A DNA stretch of 64,000 nucleotides from Parazoarcus communis (lineage in GTDB: Bacteria; Pseudomonadota; Gammaproteobacteria; Burkholderiales; Rhodocyclaceae): positions 434,001-498,000 of the forward strand of contig NZ_CP022187.1 in NCBI RefSeq assembly GCF_003111645.1, given 5' to 3'. The notes under the pieces are model-generated. The model was given only the letters and a program-made list of their open reading frames with translations, did no database searches and was not told the origin of the DNA. Below, one piece after another: positions 16,775-26,044 of the stretch (the first letter of the stretch is position 1; each line of letters begins with the position of its first letter). The translations under genes were made by a program, and so were the position numbers.

Positions 16775-19009
16775 ATGACCGCACAATCAACATCATCGGC
16801 AGGTCCGGCGCAATCAGCGTCCGCTAACGCAACGCTTGAACTCGCCATCAGCGGCATGACCTGTGCTGCATGTTCCACCCGCCTCGAGAAGGTGCTCAAT
16901 CGCCTTCCCGGTGTCGAGGCCACGGTCAATCTTGCAACCGAGCGTGCAGTCCTCCACTTTGAGCCTGGCGCGCTTACGCTCGATGCGGCGAAAGCAGCCG
17001 TCGAACGTGCCGGATTTGGTGCGAGCGAGGCGGCCACCATTGTGCGTGAAGAGGCCCGTGCGAAGCAGAAAGCGGCGTGGGACGTCGAATTGCGGCATTT
17101 CTGGATTGCTGCGGCGCTCACCCTTCCTCTGGCGCTGCAGATGCCGGCCATGTTCGGCCTGTGGCCGGGCGGTGAGGTGCAGCACGACCTTGTACCGCGC
17201 TGGCTGCAGCTGTTGCTGGCAACGCCCGTCCAGTTCTGGCTTGGTGCGCGCTTCTATCGTGGCGCCTGGGCCTCGCTGCGCGGTGGCGGTGCGAACATGG
17301 ACGTCCTCGTCGCGCTCGGCACCTCAATGGCGTATTTCTACAGTCTCGTGGTGACGCTGGCTGGACGGCACGATCTGCACGTGTATTTCGAAGCCTCGGC
17401 GATGATCATCACCCTGATTCTGCTCGGCAAGCTGCTTGAGGCACGGGCCAAGGCCCGCACCACGGCAGCGCTCGATGCCTTGCTGCGCCTGCAGCCGAAA
17501 ATGGCGCGTATCGAACGCGATGGCATGCTGGTCGAGGTGCCGGTCGAGAGCCTGTCACCGGGTGCGGTGTTCGTGCTGCGCCCGGGCGATGCCGTACCGG
17601 TGGATGGCGTGGTCGAGGAGGGCAATTCGGCCCTGAACGAAGCCATGCTCACCGGAGAAAGCCTGCCGGTGGACAAGCAGCCGGGCGACAAGGTGTTTGC
17701 CGCCACGGTGAATGGCGATGCCGTGCTGCGTTGCCGTGCCACCGGCGTGGGTGCCAGTACCCTGCTGGCGGGCATCATCCGCCTGGTCGAGCAGGCGCAA
17801 GGCTCGAAGGCGCCCGTGCAGCGTCTGGCGGACCGCATTGCGGCGGTATTCGTCCCAGTGGTCGTGGCCATTGCCAGCCTCACCTTTGCAGCATGGTGGC
17901 TGTGGTCGGGCGATTTCCAGCTGGCCCTGATCAATGCAGTGGCAGTGCTGGTGATCGCCTGCCCGTGTGCGCTTGGCCTTGCAACGCCGACGGCGATCAT
18001 GGTGGGTACGGGGCAGGGCGCGCGCGCCGGGATGCTGGTAAAGAACGCCGAGGCCCTCGAGCTGGCAGAGCGGCTGACGGTGCTCGCGGTGGACAAGACC
18101 GGGACCGTGACCGAAGGCAAGCCGGCCGTGACCGATGTTGTACCGACTGGAGGCTGGACAAGATCGACCCTGCTTGCGGCGGCTGCGGCGCTCGAGCAGA
18201 GCAGCGCCCATCCGATTGCCGCTGCGGTGGTTGAGGCCGCGCAGGCCGAGGGGCTGACGCTGGAGCGGACGAACGATGTTCGCGCCGTCGCCGGAAAAGG
18301 AGTGGAAGGCAGGGTGGGCGATCAGCTGGTCATGCTGGGCGCGCCCGCCTTTCTGGTGGCGCAGGGCGTTTCCGTTCCCGACGCAGACAGTACGCCGCTC
18401 GCCGCCGAAGGCAAGACGCTCGTCGCCGTGGCCATCGACGGCATGTATGCGGGGGTGATTGCGGTTGCAGATCGCGTACGCAGCGACTCGGCTGGCGCGG
18501 TCGAACGCCTGCAACGAAACGGTGTGAAAGTGGTGATGCTGACCGGTGATCACCCCGCAACGGCGAAGGCCATTGCCGAGCAGACGGGCATTGCGGAGTG
18601 GCGCGCCGGGGTTCTGCCGGCAGACAAGGCTGCTGCGGTGAACGCGCTGAGGGCGTCAGGCGAGCGTGTCGGCATGGCGGGCGACGGCATCAACGATGCG
18701 CCGGCGCTGGCGGCCGCGGACGTGTCGTTTGCGATCGGGGTGGGCGCCGACGTCGCGGTCGAGGCGGCGGACATCACCCTGGTGCGCAACAGCCTGCATG
18801 GTGTGGCCGATGCCATCGACCTGTCGCGCGCGACCTTGTCGAAGATTCGGCAGAACCTTTTCTTTGCCTTTGTCTACAATGTGCTCGGCATCCCCCTTGC
18901 TGCAATGGGGATGCTCAATCCCGTAGTGGCCGGGGCGGCGATGGCCATGAGCTCGGTATCGGTGGTCAGCAATTCATTGCTGCTCAAGCGCTGGAAGCCT
19001 GGGCGGTGA
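16775..19009 (+). CDS. copA: Copper-exporting P-type ATPase CopA
   Basis: Cu(I) efflux pump of the inner membrane, 744 residues, start after AAGGGAG. One N-terminal heavy-metal-associated domain with GMTCAAC (about residues 26-32), eight membrane helices, CPC in helix 6 (VIACPCALG), the phosphorylation loop DKTGT, hinge GDGINDAP, and the Cu(I)-site residues YN in helix 7 and MxxSS in helix 8. Control by the divergent MerR-type gene is visible in the promoter. The pump protects against copper; the other ATPase, at the left edge, probably serves oxidase assembly. Confidence 0.96.
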   Translation: MTAQSTSSAGPAQSASANATLELAISGMTCAACSTRLEKVLNRLPGVEATVNLATERAVLHFEPGALTLDAAKAAVERAGFGASEAATIVREEARAKQKAAWDVELRHFWIAAALTLPLALQMPAMFGLWPGGEVQHDLVPRWLQLLLATPVQFWLGARFYRGAWASLRGGGANMDVLVALGTSMAYFYSLVVTLAGRHDLHVYFEASAMIITLILLGKLLEARAKARTTAALDALLRLQPKMARIERDGMLVEVPVESLSPGAVFVLRPGDAVPVDGVVEEGNSALNEAMLTGESLPVDKQPGDKVFAATVNGDAVLRCRATGVGASTLLAGIIRLVEQAQGSKAPVQRLADRIAAVFVPVVVAIASLTFAAWWLWSGDFQLALINAVAVLVIACPCALGLATPTAIMVGTGQGARAGMLVKNAEALELAERLTVLAVDKTGTVTEGKPAVTDVVPTGGWTRSTLLAAAAALEQSSAHPIAAAVVEAAQAEGLTLERTNDVRAVAGKGVEGRVGDQLVMLGAPAFLVAQGVSVPDADSTPLAAEGKTLVAVAIDGMYAGVIAVADRVRSDSAGAVERLQRNGVKVVMLTGDHPATAKAIAEQTGIAEWRAGVLPADKAAAVNALRASGERVGMAGDGINDAPALAAADVSFAIGVGADVAVEAADITLVRNSLHGVADAIDLSRATLSKIRQNLFFAFVYNVLGIPLAAMGMLNPVVAGAAMAMSSVSVVSNSLLLKRWKPGR

Positions 19010-19039
19010 AAGCGGGTTGTTTCTCAAGGAGAATGAACG

Positions 19040-19249
19040 GTGACTGAAGTGACGATCAAGGTGGCTGGCATGAGTTGTGGCGGCTGCGTGCGCAACGTAA
19101 CCGGCGTGCTCAAGGCGCTGGCCGGCGTGGATGACGCCGAGGTATCGCTCGAACAGGCCACGGCGACCGTGCGGTTCGACCCTTCGAAGGTCGATGTTGC
19201 CGGTTTGCGCCAGGCTATCGAGAATGCCGGCTTCGACTCGCCGGCGTGA
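19040..19249 (+). CDS. copZ: Copper chaperone CopZ (heavy-metal-associated domain)
   Basis: A 69-residue single HMA domain with metal site GMSCGGC (residues 10-16), the typical size and fold of CopZ, which carries Cu(I) in the cytoplasm to CopA. The GTG start has AAGGAG upstream. It lies 30 bp after copA, so it is probably on the same transcript. Confidence 0.92.
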   Translation: MTEVTIKVAGMSCGGCVRNVTGVLKALAGVDDAEVSLEQATATVRFDPSKVDVAGLRQAIENAGFDSPA

Positions 19250-19298
19250 CCCGCTCTTATATCTTATAATTCGGACACTTTTTCCACGGGAGGGTTAA

Positions 19299-19826
19299 AT
19301 GGGCTTAGACCTCGTAAAAGCCGGCAAGGACTTGCCGAACGATATCAACGTCATCATCGAGATCCCGGCGCAAGCCGATCCGATCAAGTTCGAAGTCGAC
19401 AAGGAAAGCGGCGCAGTTTTCGTTGACCGCTTCATGGGTACTTCGATGCGCTACCCGATCAACTACGGGTACGTGCCGCACACCGTTGCTGGCGATGGCG
19501 ATCCCGTGGATGTGCTGGTTGTGACGCCGTTCCCGCTGTTCCCCGGTGCAGTCATCCGCTGCCGTCCGGTGGGCGTGCTCAAGATGGAAGACGACGGCGG
19601 CATGGATGCCAAGGTTGTTGCAGTCCCCGTCTCCAAGCTCACCCCGCTGTACGACAAGGTGCAATCCACCGACGACCTGCCGGAACTGCTGATGAAGCAG
19701 ACCGTGCACTTCTTCGAGCACTACAAGGATCTCGAGCCCGGCAAGTGGGTCAAGATCCTGGGCTGGGGCACGGTTGATGAGGCCCGTCAGGAGATCCTCA
19801 ACGGCGTGGCCGCCGCAGCCAAGTAA
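19299..19826 (+). CDS. ppa: Inorganic pyrophosphatase
   Basis: Soluble family I pyrophosphatase, 175 residues, which hydrolyses PPi to phosphate and drives biosynthetic reactions. The signature DGDPVDVLV (about residues 65-73) with metal-binding aspartates and the [10 protein letters not shown] segment are present. Start after GGGAGGG. A strong terminator follows. Confidence 0.97.
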   Translation: MGLDLVKAGKDLPNDINVIIEIPAQADPIKFEVDKESGAVFVDRFMGTSMRYPINYGYVPHTVAGDGDPVDVLVVTPFPLFPGAVIRCRPVGVLKMEDDGGMDAKVVAVPVSKLTPLYDKVQSTDDLPELLMKQTVHFFEHYKDLEPGKWVKILGWGTVDEARQEILNGVAAAAK

Positions 19827-19857
19827 GGCTTGCGACCGGCCCGGGCCGGTCTCGCAC

Positions 19858-19885
19858 AAAAACCCGCTTTCGAGCGGGTTTTTTT
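19858..19885 (+). terminator. Terminator of ppa
   Basis: Stem ACCCGCT/AGCGGGT with a TTCG loop, flanked by an A-tract and seven Ts; may work in both directions. Confidence 0.88.
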
Positions 19886-20049
19886 ATGTGGGACTGCCCG
19901 TGTCGTTGCCTTTCGGCAGCCACCGGTGCACACGCGCTTGTCGCCGTCAGGTCGTCAAAGGATCATAATCAGGGTGTTGAAACGACGATGATTGGCGATT
20001 GCCTCCGTCAATTCCTGCGGTGGTGCTCGCCATAAGGGGGCGTGTCATC

Positions 20050-20337
20050 ATGAGCCACAAACATCTGAACCTGCTGCGCACGATCTTTCAAGACCCCGTC
20101 AACGGCAATATCCACTGGCGAGAAGTCGAATCCCTGCTGCAGAACCTCGGCGCAAGCGTCGAACCGGCGCATGGCGCGAGATTCCGTGTCGTGCTGAATC
20201 AGGTCGAATTCTTCCTGCATCAACCTCATCACAGCAGTACGTGCACCAAGCAGGACATCAAGATGCTGCGAGAGCACCTCGCGCATGCCGGCGTCAGTCC
20301 GTCTGCCTACGAAGAGCAAGCCAGACAGCAACAGTAG
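20050..20337 (+). CDS. Orphan HicA-like protein
   Basis: A 95-residue protein resembling the HicA toxin fold (double-stranded RNA-binding-like): LLQNLGASVEPAHGARFRVVLN followed by HQPHH. HicA toxins are usually 60-80 residues and cleave mRNA; the catalytic His normally in a GSHH-type turn appears here as GARF, so activity is doubtful. No HicB antitoxin gene flanks it. Similar stand-alone proteins occur in many proteobacteria and are labelled HicA by similarity. The ATG at 20050 is the most likely start; ribosome site weak. Confidence 0.7.
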   Translation: MSHKHLNLLRTIFQDPVNGNIHWREVESLLQNLGASVEPAHGARFRVVLNQVEFFLHQPHHSSTCTKQDIKMLREHLAHAGVSPSAYEEQARQQQ

Positions 20338-20406
20338 CCATGCGGTCCGGACACGCTCAGCCCGTTTCCACGGGCTGAGCGTGCTGCCGCTTGCATGGAC
20401 CGAACT

Positions 20407-21084
20407 TCAGGCCAGCAGTTGCAGCAATGCCTTTGCGGCCGGTTCGGACGAGGCGGGGTTTTGCCCGCTGATCAACAGGCCGTCAGTGACGACGTAAGGC
20501 TGCCAGTCCGCTGCCTTGGCGTACAGGGCGCCGCTCTCCTTGAGCATGTCCTCGACCAGGAATGGCACCACCTTGGTCAGGCCAACGGCCTCTTCTTCGG
20601 TGTTGGTGAAGCCGGTGACCTTCTTGCCTTGCACGACCGGAGCGCCGGCGGCGGTTTTCGGGTGGCGCAGCACGCCGGGTGCATGGCAGACGGCAGTAAC
20701 CGGTTTGCCGGCAGCCAGCATGCCCTCGATGAGCTTGATCGAGGCAGGGTCTTCTGCCAGATCCCATAAGGGGCCGTGCCCGCCGGGGTAGAACACGGCG
20801 TCGAACGCTGCCGCGGACACGCTGTCGAGCCGGCGTGTGTTGGCCAGTTCGTTCATGGCTGCCGGGTCGGCCTTGAAGCGTCGGGTTGCTTCGGTTTCGA
20901 AGGCGGGATCGTCACTCTTGGGGTCAAGCGGTGGCTGTCCGCCGAGGGGCGAAACCAGGGTGAGAGTGGCGCCGGCTTCCTTGAAGCTGTAGTAAGGGGC
21001 CGCAAACTCTTCGAGCCAGAATCCGGTTTTCTCTCCGGTCGAGCCGAGGGTGTCGTGTGAGGTCAGTACCATGAGAATGTTCAT
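20407..21084 (-). CDS. DJ-1/PfpI family (Hsp31-like) protein
   Basis: A 225-residue protein of the type-1 glutamine-amidotransferase-like DJ-1/PfpI superfamily. The nucleophilic elbow is AVCHAPG (Cys near residue 130) and a YPGGHGP loop stands before it, as in Hsp31/HchA-type glyoxalase III or chaperones. The start at 21084 follows AGGAGCAGGAA. It is downstream of an oxidoreductase and alcohol dehydrogenase in the same direction, with a gap of 150 bp. Role in methylglyoxal or reactive carbonyl stress is inferred from family and neighbours. Confidence 0.9.
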   Translation of the reverse strand: MNILMVLTSHDTLGSTGEKTGFWLEEFAAPYYSFKEAGATLTLVSPLGGQPPLDPKSDDPAFETEATRRFKADPAAMNELANTRRLDSVSAAAFDAVFYPGGHGPLWDLAEDPASIKLIEGMLAAGKPVTAVCHAPGVLRHPKTAAGAPVVQGKKVTGFTNTEEEAVGLTKVVPFLVEDMLKESGALYAKAADWQPYVVTDGLLISGQNPASSEPAAKALLQLLA

Positions 21085-21234
21085 TTCCTGCTCCTGATCG
21101 TATAGCAATGTCTTATTGGGCCGGCGTGGGACCGGGCGCCCGGGATTTCCATCCATGGGCGCCGTCCTGCACGCCTGCATTGGCTCATCGCCCCTGCATC
21201 TGCGTCTGCGCCTGCGCCTGCGGGGCGAGATTGA

Positions 21235-22281
21235 TCATGAATTTGCGACGCGTACCAGCAACTTGCCAAAGTTACGCCCTTCGAGCAGGCCCATGAAGGC
21301 TTGCGGCGCATTCTCTAGGCCGTCCACGATGTCCTCGCGGAACTTGATCTTGCCTTCCTTCAGCCAGGCACTCATCTGGGTGAAAAACTCGTTGTAGCGA
21401 TGGCCGTAGTCATCAAAGATGATGAAGCCCTGCATCTTGATGCGCTTGACGAGCAGCGTGCGTGTGAGCAGGCCGAGGCGGTCGGGCCCAGCGGGCAGTT
21501 CGGTGTCGTTGTAGTGGGAGATCATCCCGCACAGCGGAACCCGTGCGCCGGTGTTGAGCAGGGGCAATACCGCGTCGAAAACCGCTCCGCCCACACTCTC
21601 GAAATACACATCGATTCCGTTGGGGCATGCCGCGGCCAGCGCAGCTGGCAGATCGGGGCTGCGGTGATCGATGCACGCATCGAAGCCGAGCTCCTCCACC
21701 ACATAACGACACTTCTCGCTGCCGCCTGCGATACCCACCACGCGGCAGCCCTTGAGTCTCGCGATCTGGCCCACAAGTGCGCCTACGGCGCCGCTGGCGG
21801 CGGCGACCACGACCGTGTCCCCCGCCTTTGGCTGGCCGATGTCGAGCAGGCCCATGTAGGCGGTGAAGCCGGGCATGCCGAGTACGCCGAGCGCCATCGA
21901 GGGCTGAGCCATGTCTGGAGCGAGCTTGATCAGGCCGGTGCCATCCGAGATGGCGTAGTCCTGCCAGCCGGAAAAGGAGAGTACGAGGTCGCCCGCCTGA
22001 TAGTCAGGATGTTGAGATGCCTCGACCTTTGCGACCGTGCCGCCGACCATGGTTTCGCCGATGCCGACCGGCGCTGCATAGGACGGACCGTCGCTCATGC
22101 GGCCGCGCATGTAGGGGTCGAGTGACAGATACAGGGTGCGCAGCAGCACCTGACCCGCTGCTGCTTGCGGAATCGGTGCTTCGTCGATGCGGAAGTTGGC
22201 GTCGACCGGCGCACCGACAGGGCGCGAGTTGAGCAGGATGCGGCGGTTGCGGGTGGTGTTCTGTTTCATCTGTTCAGTCAT
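21235..22281 (-). CDS. NADPH-dependent zinc-free oxidoreductase, CurA-like
   Basis: A 348-residue member of the medium-chain reductase superfamily without catalytic zinc, related to curcumin reductase CurA and leukotriene B4 dehydrogenase. It reduces activated carbon-carbon double bonds with NADPH. The nucleotide-binding motif is AASGAVGALVGQ (about residue 158), and LDPYMRGRM near the N-terminus is typical. Start at 22281 follows AAGGGG and lies 1 bp after the stop of the alcohol dehydrogenase gene, so both are one operon. Confidence 0.92.
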   Translation of the reverse strand: MTEQMKQNTTRNRRILLNSRPVGAPVDANFRIDEAPIPQAAAGQVLLRTLYLSLDPYMRGRMSDGPSYAAPVGIGETMVGGTVAKVEASQHPDYQAGDLVLSFSGWQDYAISDGTGLIKLAPDMAQPSMALGVLGMPGFTAYMGLLDIGQPKAGDTVVVAAASGAVGALVGQIARLKGCRVVGIAGGSEKCRYVVEELGFDACIDHRSPDLPAALAAACPNGIDVYFESVGGAVFDAVLPLLNTGARVPLCGMISHYNDTELPAGPDRLGLLTRTLLVKRIKMQGFIIFDDYGHRYNEFFTQMSAWLKEGKIKFREDIVDGLENAPQAFMGLLEGRNFGKLLVRVANS

Positions 22282-22282
22282 T

Positions 22283-23440
22283 TCAGCGTGCCCCTTCCAG
22301 AATGGTCCGGCTGACGGCCGGGGTGATGTCCTTGTGCTCGCCAAGCTTCGTCATGCCGTGGACCTCGAGCTGGGCGACGATGTTGTCGATGGCCTCAGTG
22401 CCGAGCTCGTAGTCGGCGAGCCGGGTCTTGACGCCGAGCGACTCGAAGAACTGCGCGGTGCGGCGGATGGCCTCGTCGATGCGCTGGTCCTCGGTACCGC
22501 TGTCGATCTGCCACACGCGGGCGGCGTACTGCAGCAACTTGTCGCGCTTCTGTTCGCGCTGAACGTTCAGAAGCGAGGGCAGTACGATGGCCAGGGTGCG
22601 GGCATGGTCGATGCCGTGAGCCGCCGTGAGTTCGTGACCGATCATGTGCGTCGCCCAGTCCTGAGGTACGCCGGCGCCGATCAGTCCGTTCAGTGCCATC
22701 GTCGCAACCCACATCAGGTTGGCCCGTACATCCGCGTCTTCGGGGGTCTCAAGGGCTTTTGGTCCGATCTCGATCAGGGTTTGCAGCAGACCTTCAGCAA
22801 AACGGTCCTGCACCATGCCGCCGACGGGGTAGGTGAGGTATTGCTCGACGGTGTGTACAAAGGCGTCGACCACGCCGTTGGCGATCTGTCTGCGCGGCAG
22901 GGTGTAGGTCTTGCTCGGGTCGAGCACCGAGAAGCGCGGGAACACGTGGGGGCTCAGGAAGGCGAGCTTGGTCTGGGTTTCGCTGCGGGTAATGACCGCT
23001 CCGCAGTTCATCTCGGAACCCGTCGCGGGCAGGGTCAGCACGCTGCCGAAGGGCAGTGCGCCCTCTACATTCTGGCCGTGGGTGAGCAGGATCTCCCACG
23101 GATCCCCGTTAAAGTTCACTGCGGTCGCGACGAACTTGGTGCCGTCGATGACCGAGCCACCGCCCACCGCGAGCAGGAAGTCGAGCTTTTCGCTGCGGAT
23201 CTGCTCGACCGCCCGCATCAGCGTTTCGTAGGTCGGATTCGGCTCGATGCCGCCGAATTCGCGCACCGTTCGTGCGCCCAATGCCGATTTGACTTCATCC
23301 AGCGTGCCGTTCTTCTGCGCGCTGCTGCCGCCGTAGAGGATCAGCACACGGGCGTCCGATGGCACCAGCTCGGCGAGGCGGGAGATGGTTTCAGTGCCGA
23401 AAACGATTTTCGTCGGGTTGTAGAATTCAAAATTCTGCAT
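22283..23440 (-). CDS. yqhD: Iron-containing alcohol dehydrogenase, YqhD-like
   Basis: NADPH-dependent aldehyde reductase of 385 residues. The opening MQNFEFYNPTKIVFG and GGGSVIDGTK cofactor loop are as in YqhD/BdhA; metal ligands appear in the Asp-rich helix and the H-x3-H-x11-H run (ATHMIGHELTAAHGIDH). It detoxifies short aldehydes such as methylglyoxal or acrolein in known cases. A NemR-like operator lies 18 bp upstream, overlapping the likely -10. It heads the operon with the CurA-like gene. Confidence 0.93.
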   Translation of the reverse strand: MQNFEFYNPTKIVFGTETISRLAELVPSDARVLILYGGSSAQKNGTLDEVKSALGARTVREFGGIEPNPTYETLMRAVEQIRSEKLDFLLAVGGGSVIDGTKFVATAVNFNGDPWEILLTHGQNVEGALPFGSVLTLPATGSEMNCGAVITRSETQTKLAFLSPHVFPRFSVLDPSKTYTLPRRQIANGVVDAFVHTVEQYLTYPVGGMVQDRFAEGLLQTLIEIGPKALETPEDADVRANLMWVATMALNGLIGAGVPQDWATHMIGHELTAAHGIDHARTLAIVLPSLLNVQREQKRDKLLQYAARVWQIDSGTEDQRIDEAIRRTAQFFESLGVKTRLADYELGTEAIDNIVAQLEVHGMTKLGEHKDITPAVSRTILEGAR

Positions 23441-23457
23441 TTATATATTTCCTGTAA

Positions 23458-23472
23458 TAGACCGGTCGTCTT
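23458..23472. promoter_or_regulatory. NemR-like operator in the yqhD promoter
   Basis: TAGACCGGTCGTCTT, 14 of 15 bases identical to the palindrome at 24170-24184 in front of the TetR gene. It is immediately upstream of yqhD, where a bound repressor would block the promoter. Confidence 0.75.
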
Positions 23473-23554
23473 GGTGTTGGGTAAAAGTCGGCTTGTGAGG
23501 GTGATGCATAGCCGGAGAGGGTTTGAATAAACGGTAGAGCGTCTGTTCTGACGC

Positions 23555-24148
23555 TCAGGGAGCCTGTTTCAGCAGTTGCCGGGTGGTGGTCATGGCCGCT
23601 TCGAGCGCACTGCTGTCACGACGGATCTTGGTCAGTACCGTTGCACCCAGCCAGAGGTTGTAAAGCGTCAGGGCGCACTTGTCGGCATCGATTTCGGCGG
23701 GCAGTGAGGCGTCCTGCTGTGCCTCCCGAATGCAGCCGGCGATGAGTTCGACAATGCTGCTGGTGCCGCGCGCAAGTGCAATCCGCATCGGCTCCGAGAT
23801 GTCTGACACTTCTCCGCCCAGTTTTACCGCGAGGCACTTACCGTCGGTGCCGTCGCTGGCCTGGGTGTCGAGCCACTGCTGCCAGTAATTCATCAGGCGC
23901 TCGCCAGCCGATCCGCCGCCGCTGTTCAACAGGTCGGACAGGCGCGAGCGATAGCTGGAGAAATAGCTGTCGAGCAGCGCTTCGCCGAACGCTTCCTTGG
24001 ATTTGAAGTAGTGGTAGAACGAACCCTTGGGTACGTCGGCAGCCGACAGCAGTTCGTTGAGCCCGACGGCGGAGAAGCCCTTTCCCAGGATGATGGGTTT
24101 GGCGGTATCGAGAATGTGCTGACGCACGTCGGTGTGTTCGGTGACCAT
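23555..24148 (-). CDS. TetR-family repressor, NemR/AcuR-like
   Basis: A TetR regulator with N-terminal HTH (LNELLSAADVPKGSFYHYFKSKEAF) and a C-terminal domain with Cys residues in DGKCLAVKLGGE and IAGCIREA, as in the NemR/AcuR subgroup where a Cys senses electrophiles. The ATG at 24148 gives 197 residues; an upstream ATG at 24169 would lie against the operator, so it is less likely, though neither has a good ribosome site. It probably represses itself and the yqhD operon through the matching palindromes. Confidence 0.9.
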   Translation of the reverse strand: MVTEHTDVRQHILDTAKPIILGKGFSAVGLNELLSAADVPKGSFYHYFKSKEAFGEALLDSYFSSYRSRLSDLLNSGGGSAGERLMNYWQQWLDTQASDGTDGKCLAVKLGGEVSDISEPMRIALARGTSSIVELIAGCIREAQQDASLPAEIDADKCALTLYNLWLGATVLTKIRRDSSALEAAMTTTRQLLKQAP

Positions 24149-24169
24149 GGGGCGAACGATACACTCCAT

Positions 24170-24184
24170 TAGACCGGTCGTCTA
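24170..24184. promoter_or_regulatory. NemR-like operator in front of the TetR gene
   Basis: Palindrome TAGAC-CGGTC-GTCTA just upstream of the regulator. The outer half-sites match those of E. coli NemR boxes (TAGACC...GGTCTA type). Confidence 0.78.
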
Positions 24185-24225
24185 GTGCCTGGCTCCGTGC
24201 GGGGGCAGTTTTTCTGTAATGAAGC

Positions 24226-24495
24226 TCAGATCGGCGTGATCTCGCTCATGCGGCACTTGGCAGTGCCAAGGTCGGTTGAAACAAGCAAGGGATAGACGGC
24301 ACCGTGATAAGGCCCGAACGTGCCGATGTTGAAGCCGATTACGCGGCCTTCGACCTGTCCGATCCGTACCCGGCGGCCAATGCAGTAGCCGTCCTGTATG
24401 GCGCTTGCGATGGCATGTTCGATGGAGCCATGCCAGTGGTTGGGGTCTTCGTTGCTGCGATCGCCGTCAACGATGACAAGTTGCGTCCTGTTCAT
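24226..24495 (-). CDS. Conserved-looking small protein, unknown function
   Basis: An 89-residue soluble protein starting MNRTQLVIVDGDRSNED, with a GAGG ribosome site 7 nt before the ATG. It contains a short beta-rich core (RRVRIGQVEGRVIGFNIGTFGPYHGAVYPLLV) that might form an SH3-like barrel; no known family is recognised. It is transcribed in the same direction as the TetR gene 78 bp downstream but without evidence for a shared role. Confidence 0.65.
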   Translation of the reverse strand: MNRTQLVIVDGDRSNEDPNHWHGSIEHAIASAIQDGYCIGRRVRIGQVEGRVIGFNIGTFGPYHGAVYPLLVSTDLGTAKCRMSEITPI

Positions 24496-24717
24496 GATGG
24501 GCCTCTGTCAGTTGTTCCAGACGGATTGCTCTTGCTATTACTAACGGCAACTGCGTCCCGGTCTTGACTTACTGTCGACTCAATAGTGCGCTCATGTTGT
24601 GCGCTTTGACACGATTGATCGATTTTTCGGTACGCAGAATCGCGATTTGTCGCTTTTTTGCAATCTTCGTGTGATTCATAGGGTGCCGGGTGATGATTCC
24701 CGGTGGCGCTGGACGCC

Positions 24718-25848
24718 TCATGTATTGCGAAAAGGCGAGCGTTCGGAGAGCTCGTCCAGATAGAACTGGATGCCAGTGCTCTCCTGCTCCAGAAAGCGGT
24801 CGACCGCATCGCGAAAGCGCCGGTCTGCGATCCAGTGGGCCGAGCGGGTGACGACCGGCTCAAGACCGCGCGACAGCTTGTGCTCGCCCTGGGCGCCGCC
24901 TTCGAAACGGCTCAGGCCATGGCGAATGCAGTAGTCGATCGCCTGGTAGTAGCACAGCTCGAAGTGCAGGAAGGGCAGGGGCTCGGTCGCACCCCAGTAA
25001 CGTCCGTACAGGGCTTCCCCGTCGCAAAGGTAGAAGGCGCCCGCAAGCGCTTCGCCATCGCGCTCGGCGAGCAGCAGACGTACGCCGTCCGGCATGTCGC
25101 GGGCCAGCGTGGTGAAGAAGTCGGGGGTCAGATACGGGGTCGAGCGGTGCAGGGCGTAGGTCGTGGCGTAACAGCGGTAGAAGAACGCCCAGTCGGATGC
25201 AGTGGCCGTATGTCCGTCGAGCCAGCGTATCGACAGTCCGTGGCCTCCGGCGCGACGGCGCTCCTGGCGGATCTTCTTGCGCTTGTCGTGGTTGAGGTGG
25301 GAGAGGAAAGCGTCGAAGTCGGCATACCCGGCGTTATGCCAGTGAAACTGCACGCCGTTGCGCAGCATCATGCCGGCTTCGCGCATCCAGAGGCCTTCCT
25401 CCTCGGTCGGAAACAGCAGGTGGAAAGACGACAGTCCGCTGTCCGCCGCCAGTGCGAGCACCGCGGCGAGCAGCGTCTTGCGGTCGTCCGTGCTGCGTCC
25501 GAACAGGCGCGTACCGGGGATGGGGCAAAAGGGCAGGGCGGATAGCCATTTGGGGTAGTAATCGAGGCCATTGCGCGCGTAGGCGTCTGCCCAGGCCCAG
25601 TCGAAGACGTACTCGCCGTAGGAGTGGACCTTCAGGTACAGCGGCATGGCCGCGACCAGTTCGCCATCGTGCCAGAGGGTGGCGTGCTGTGGCGTCCAGC
25701 CGGTTTTTCCACCAACACAGCCGGTGCTTTCCAGCGTGCTGAGGAATGCGTGGGACAGGCAGGCCTGTCCGCCAGCGATGGCGTTCCATTGCGCAGCTTC
25801 GATGTCGACGAGGGATGGGATGAGATGGAAACCGTTTTTCTCGGACAT
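24718..25848 (-). CDS. GNAT-like acyltransferase (FemAB/DUF482 type)
   Basis: A 376-residue soluble protein of the peptidogalycan/FemAB-like N-acyltransferase group (PF04339). Family features seen are the N-terminal QACLSHAFLSTLE, the middle HLNHDKRKKIRQERRR and the C-terminal RFEGGAQGEHKLSRGLEP. The substrate of these proteins is not established. Start taken at MSEKNG (25848), as homologues begin similarly; the ribosome site is weak. The upstream 200 bp to nadE hold the two divergent promoters. Confidence 0.88.
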   Translation of the reverse strand: MSEKNGFHLIPSLVDIEAAQWNAIAGGQACLSHAFLSTLESTGCVGGKTGWTPQHATLWHDGELVAAMPLYLKVHSYGEYVFDWAWADAYARNGLDYYPKWLSALPFCPIPGTRLFGRSTDDRKTLLAAVLALAADSGLSSFHLLFPTEEEGLWMREAGMMLRNGVQFHWHNAGYADFDAFLSHLNHDKRKKIRQERRRAGGHGLSIRWLDGHTATASDWAFFYRCYATTYALHRSTPYLTPDFFTTLARDMPDGVRLLLAERDGEALAGAFYLCDGEALYGRYWGATEPLPFLHFELCYYQAIDYCIRHGLSRFEGGAQGEHKLSRGLEPVVTRSAHWIADRRFRDAVDRFLEQESTGIQFYLDELSERSPFRNT

Positions 25849-26044
25849 TTTTCTGTCTTTACTGTCGGGCGGTGTTGGATGGCTCGCGACTGCCTGTTTT
25901 TTGTGCAATTGCAAAAAGTGCTTTGCATGCAACTGCTTGAGCATGGTGCCCCGCTCTTATCCACAGCTTTGCCCACGCAGTCTGTGAAGATTTTGGCGCT
26001 ACGCACCGCAGCGGCACGGGCTCGACGCGGTATAGTTATATCCC

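Noticed and set aside
20352-20383. 14-bp stem-loop after the HicA-like gene as an intrinsic terminator
   Set aside because: The stem CACGCTCAGCCCGT is perfect but there is no T-tract on either strand, so only a weak candidate.
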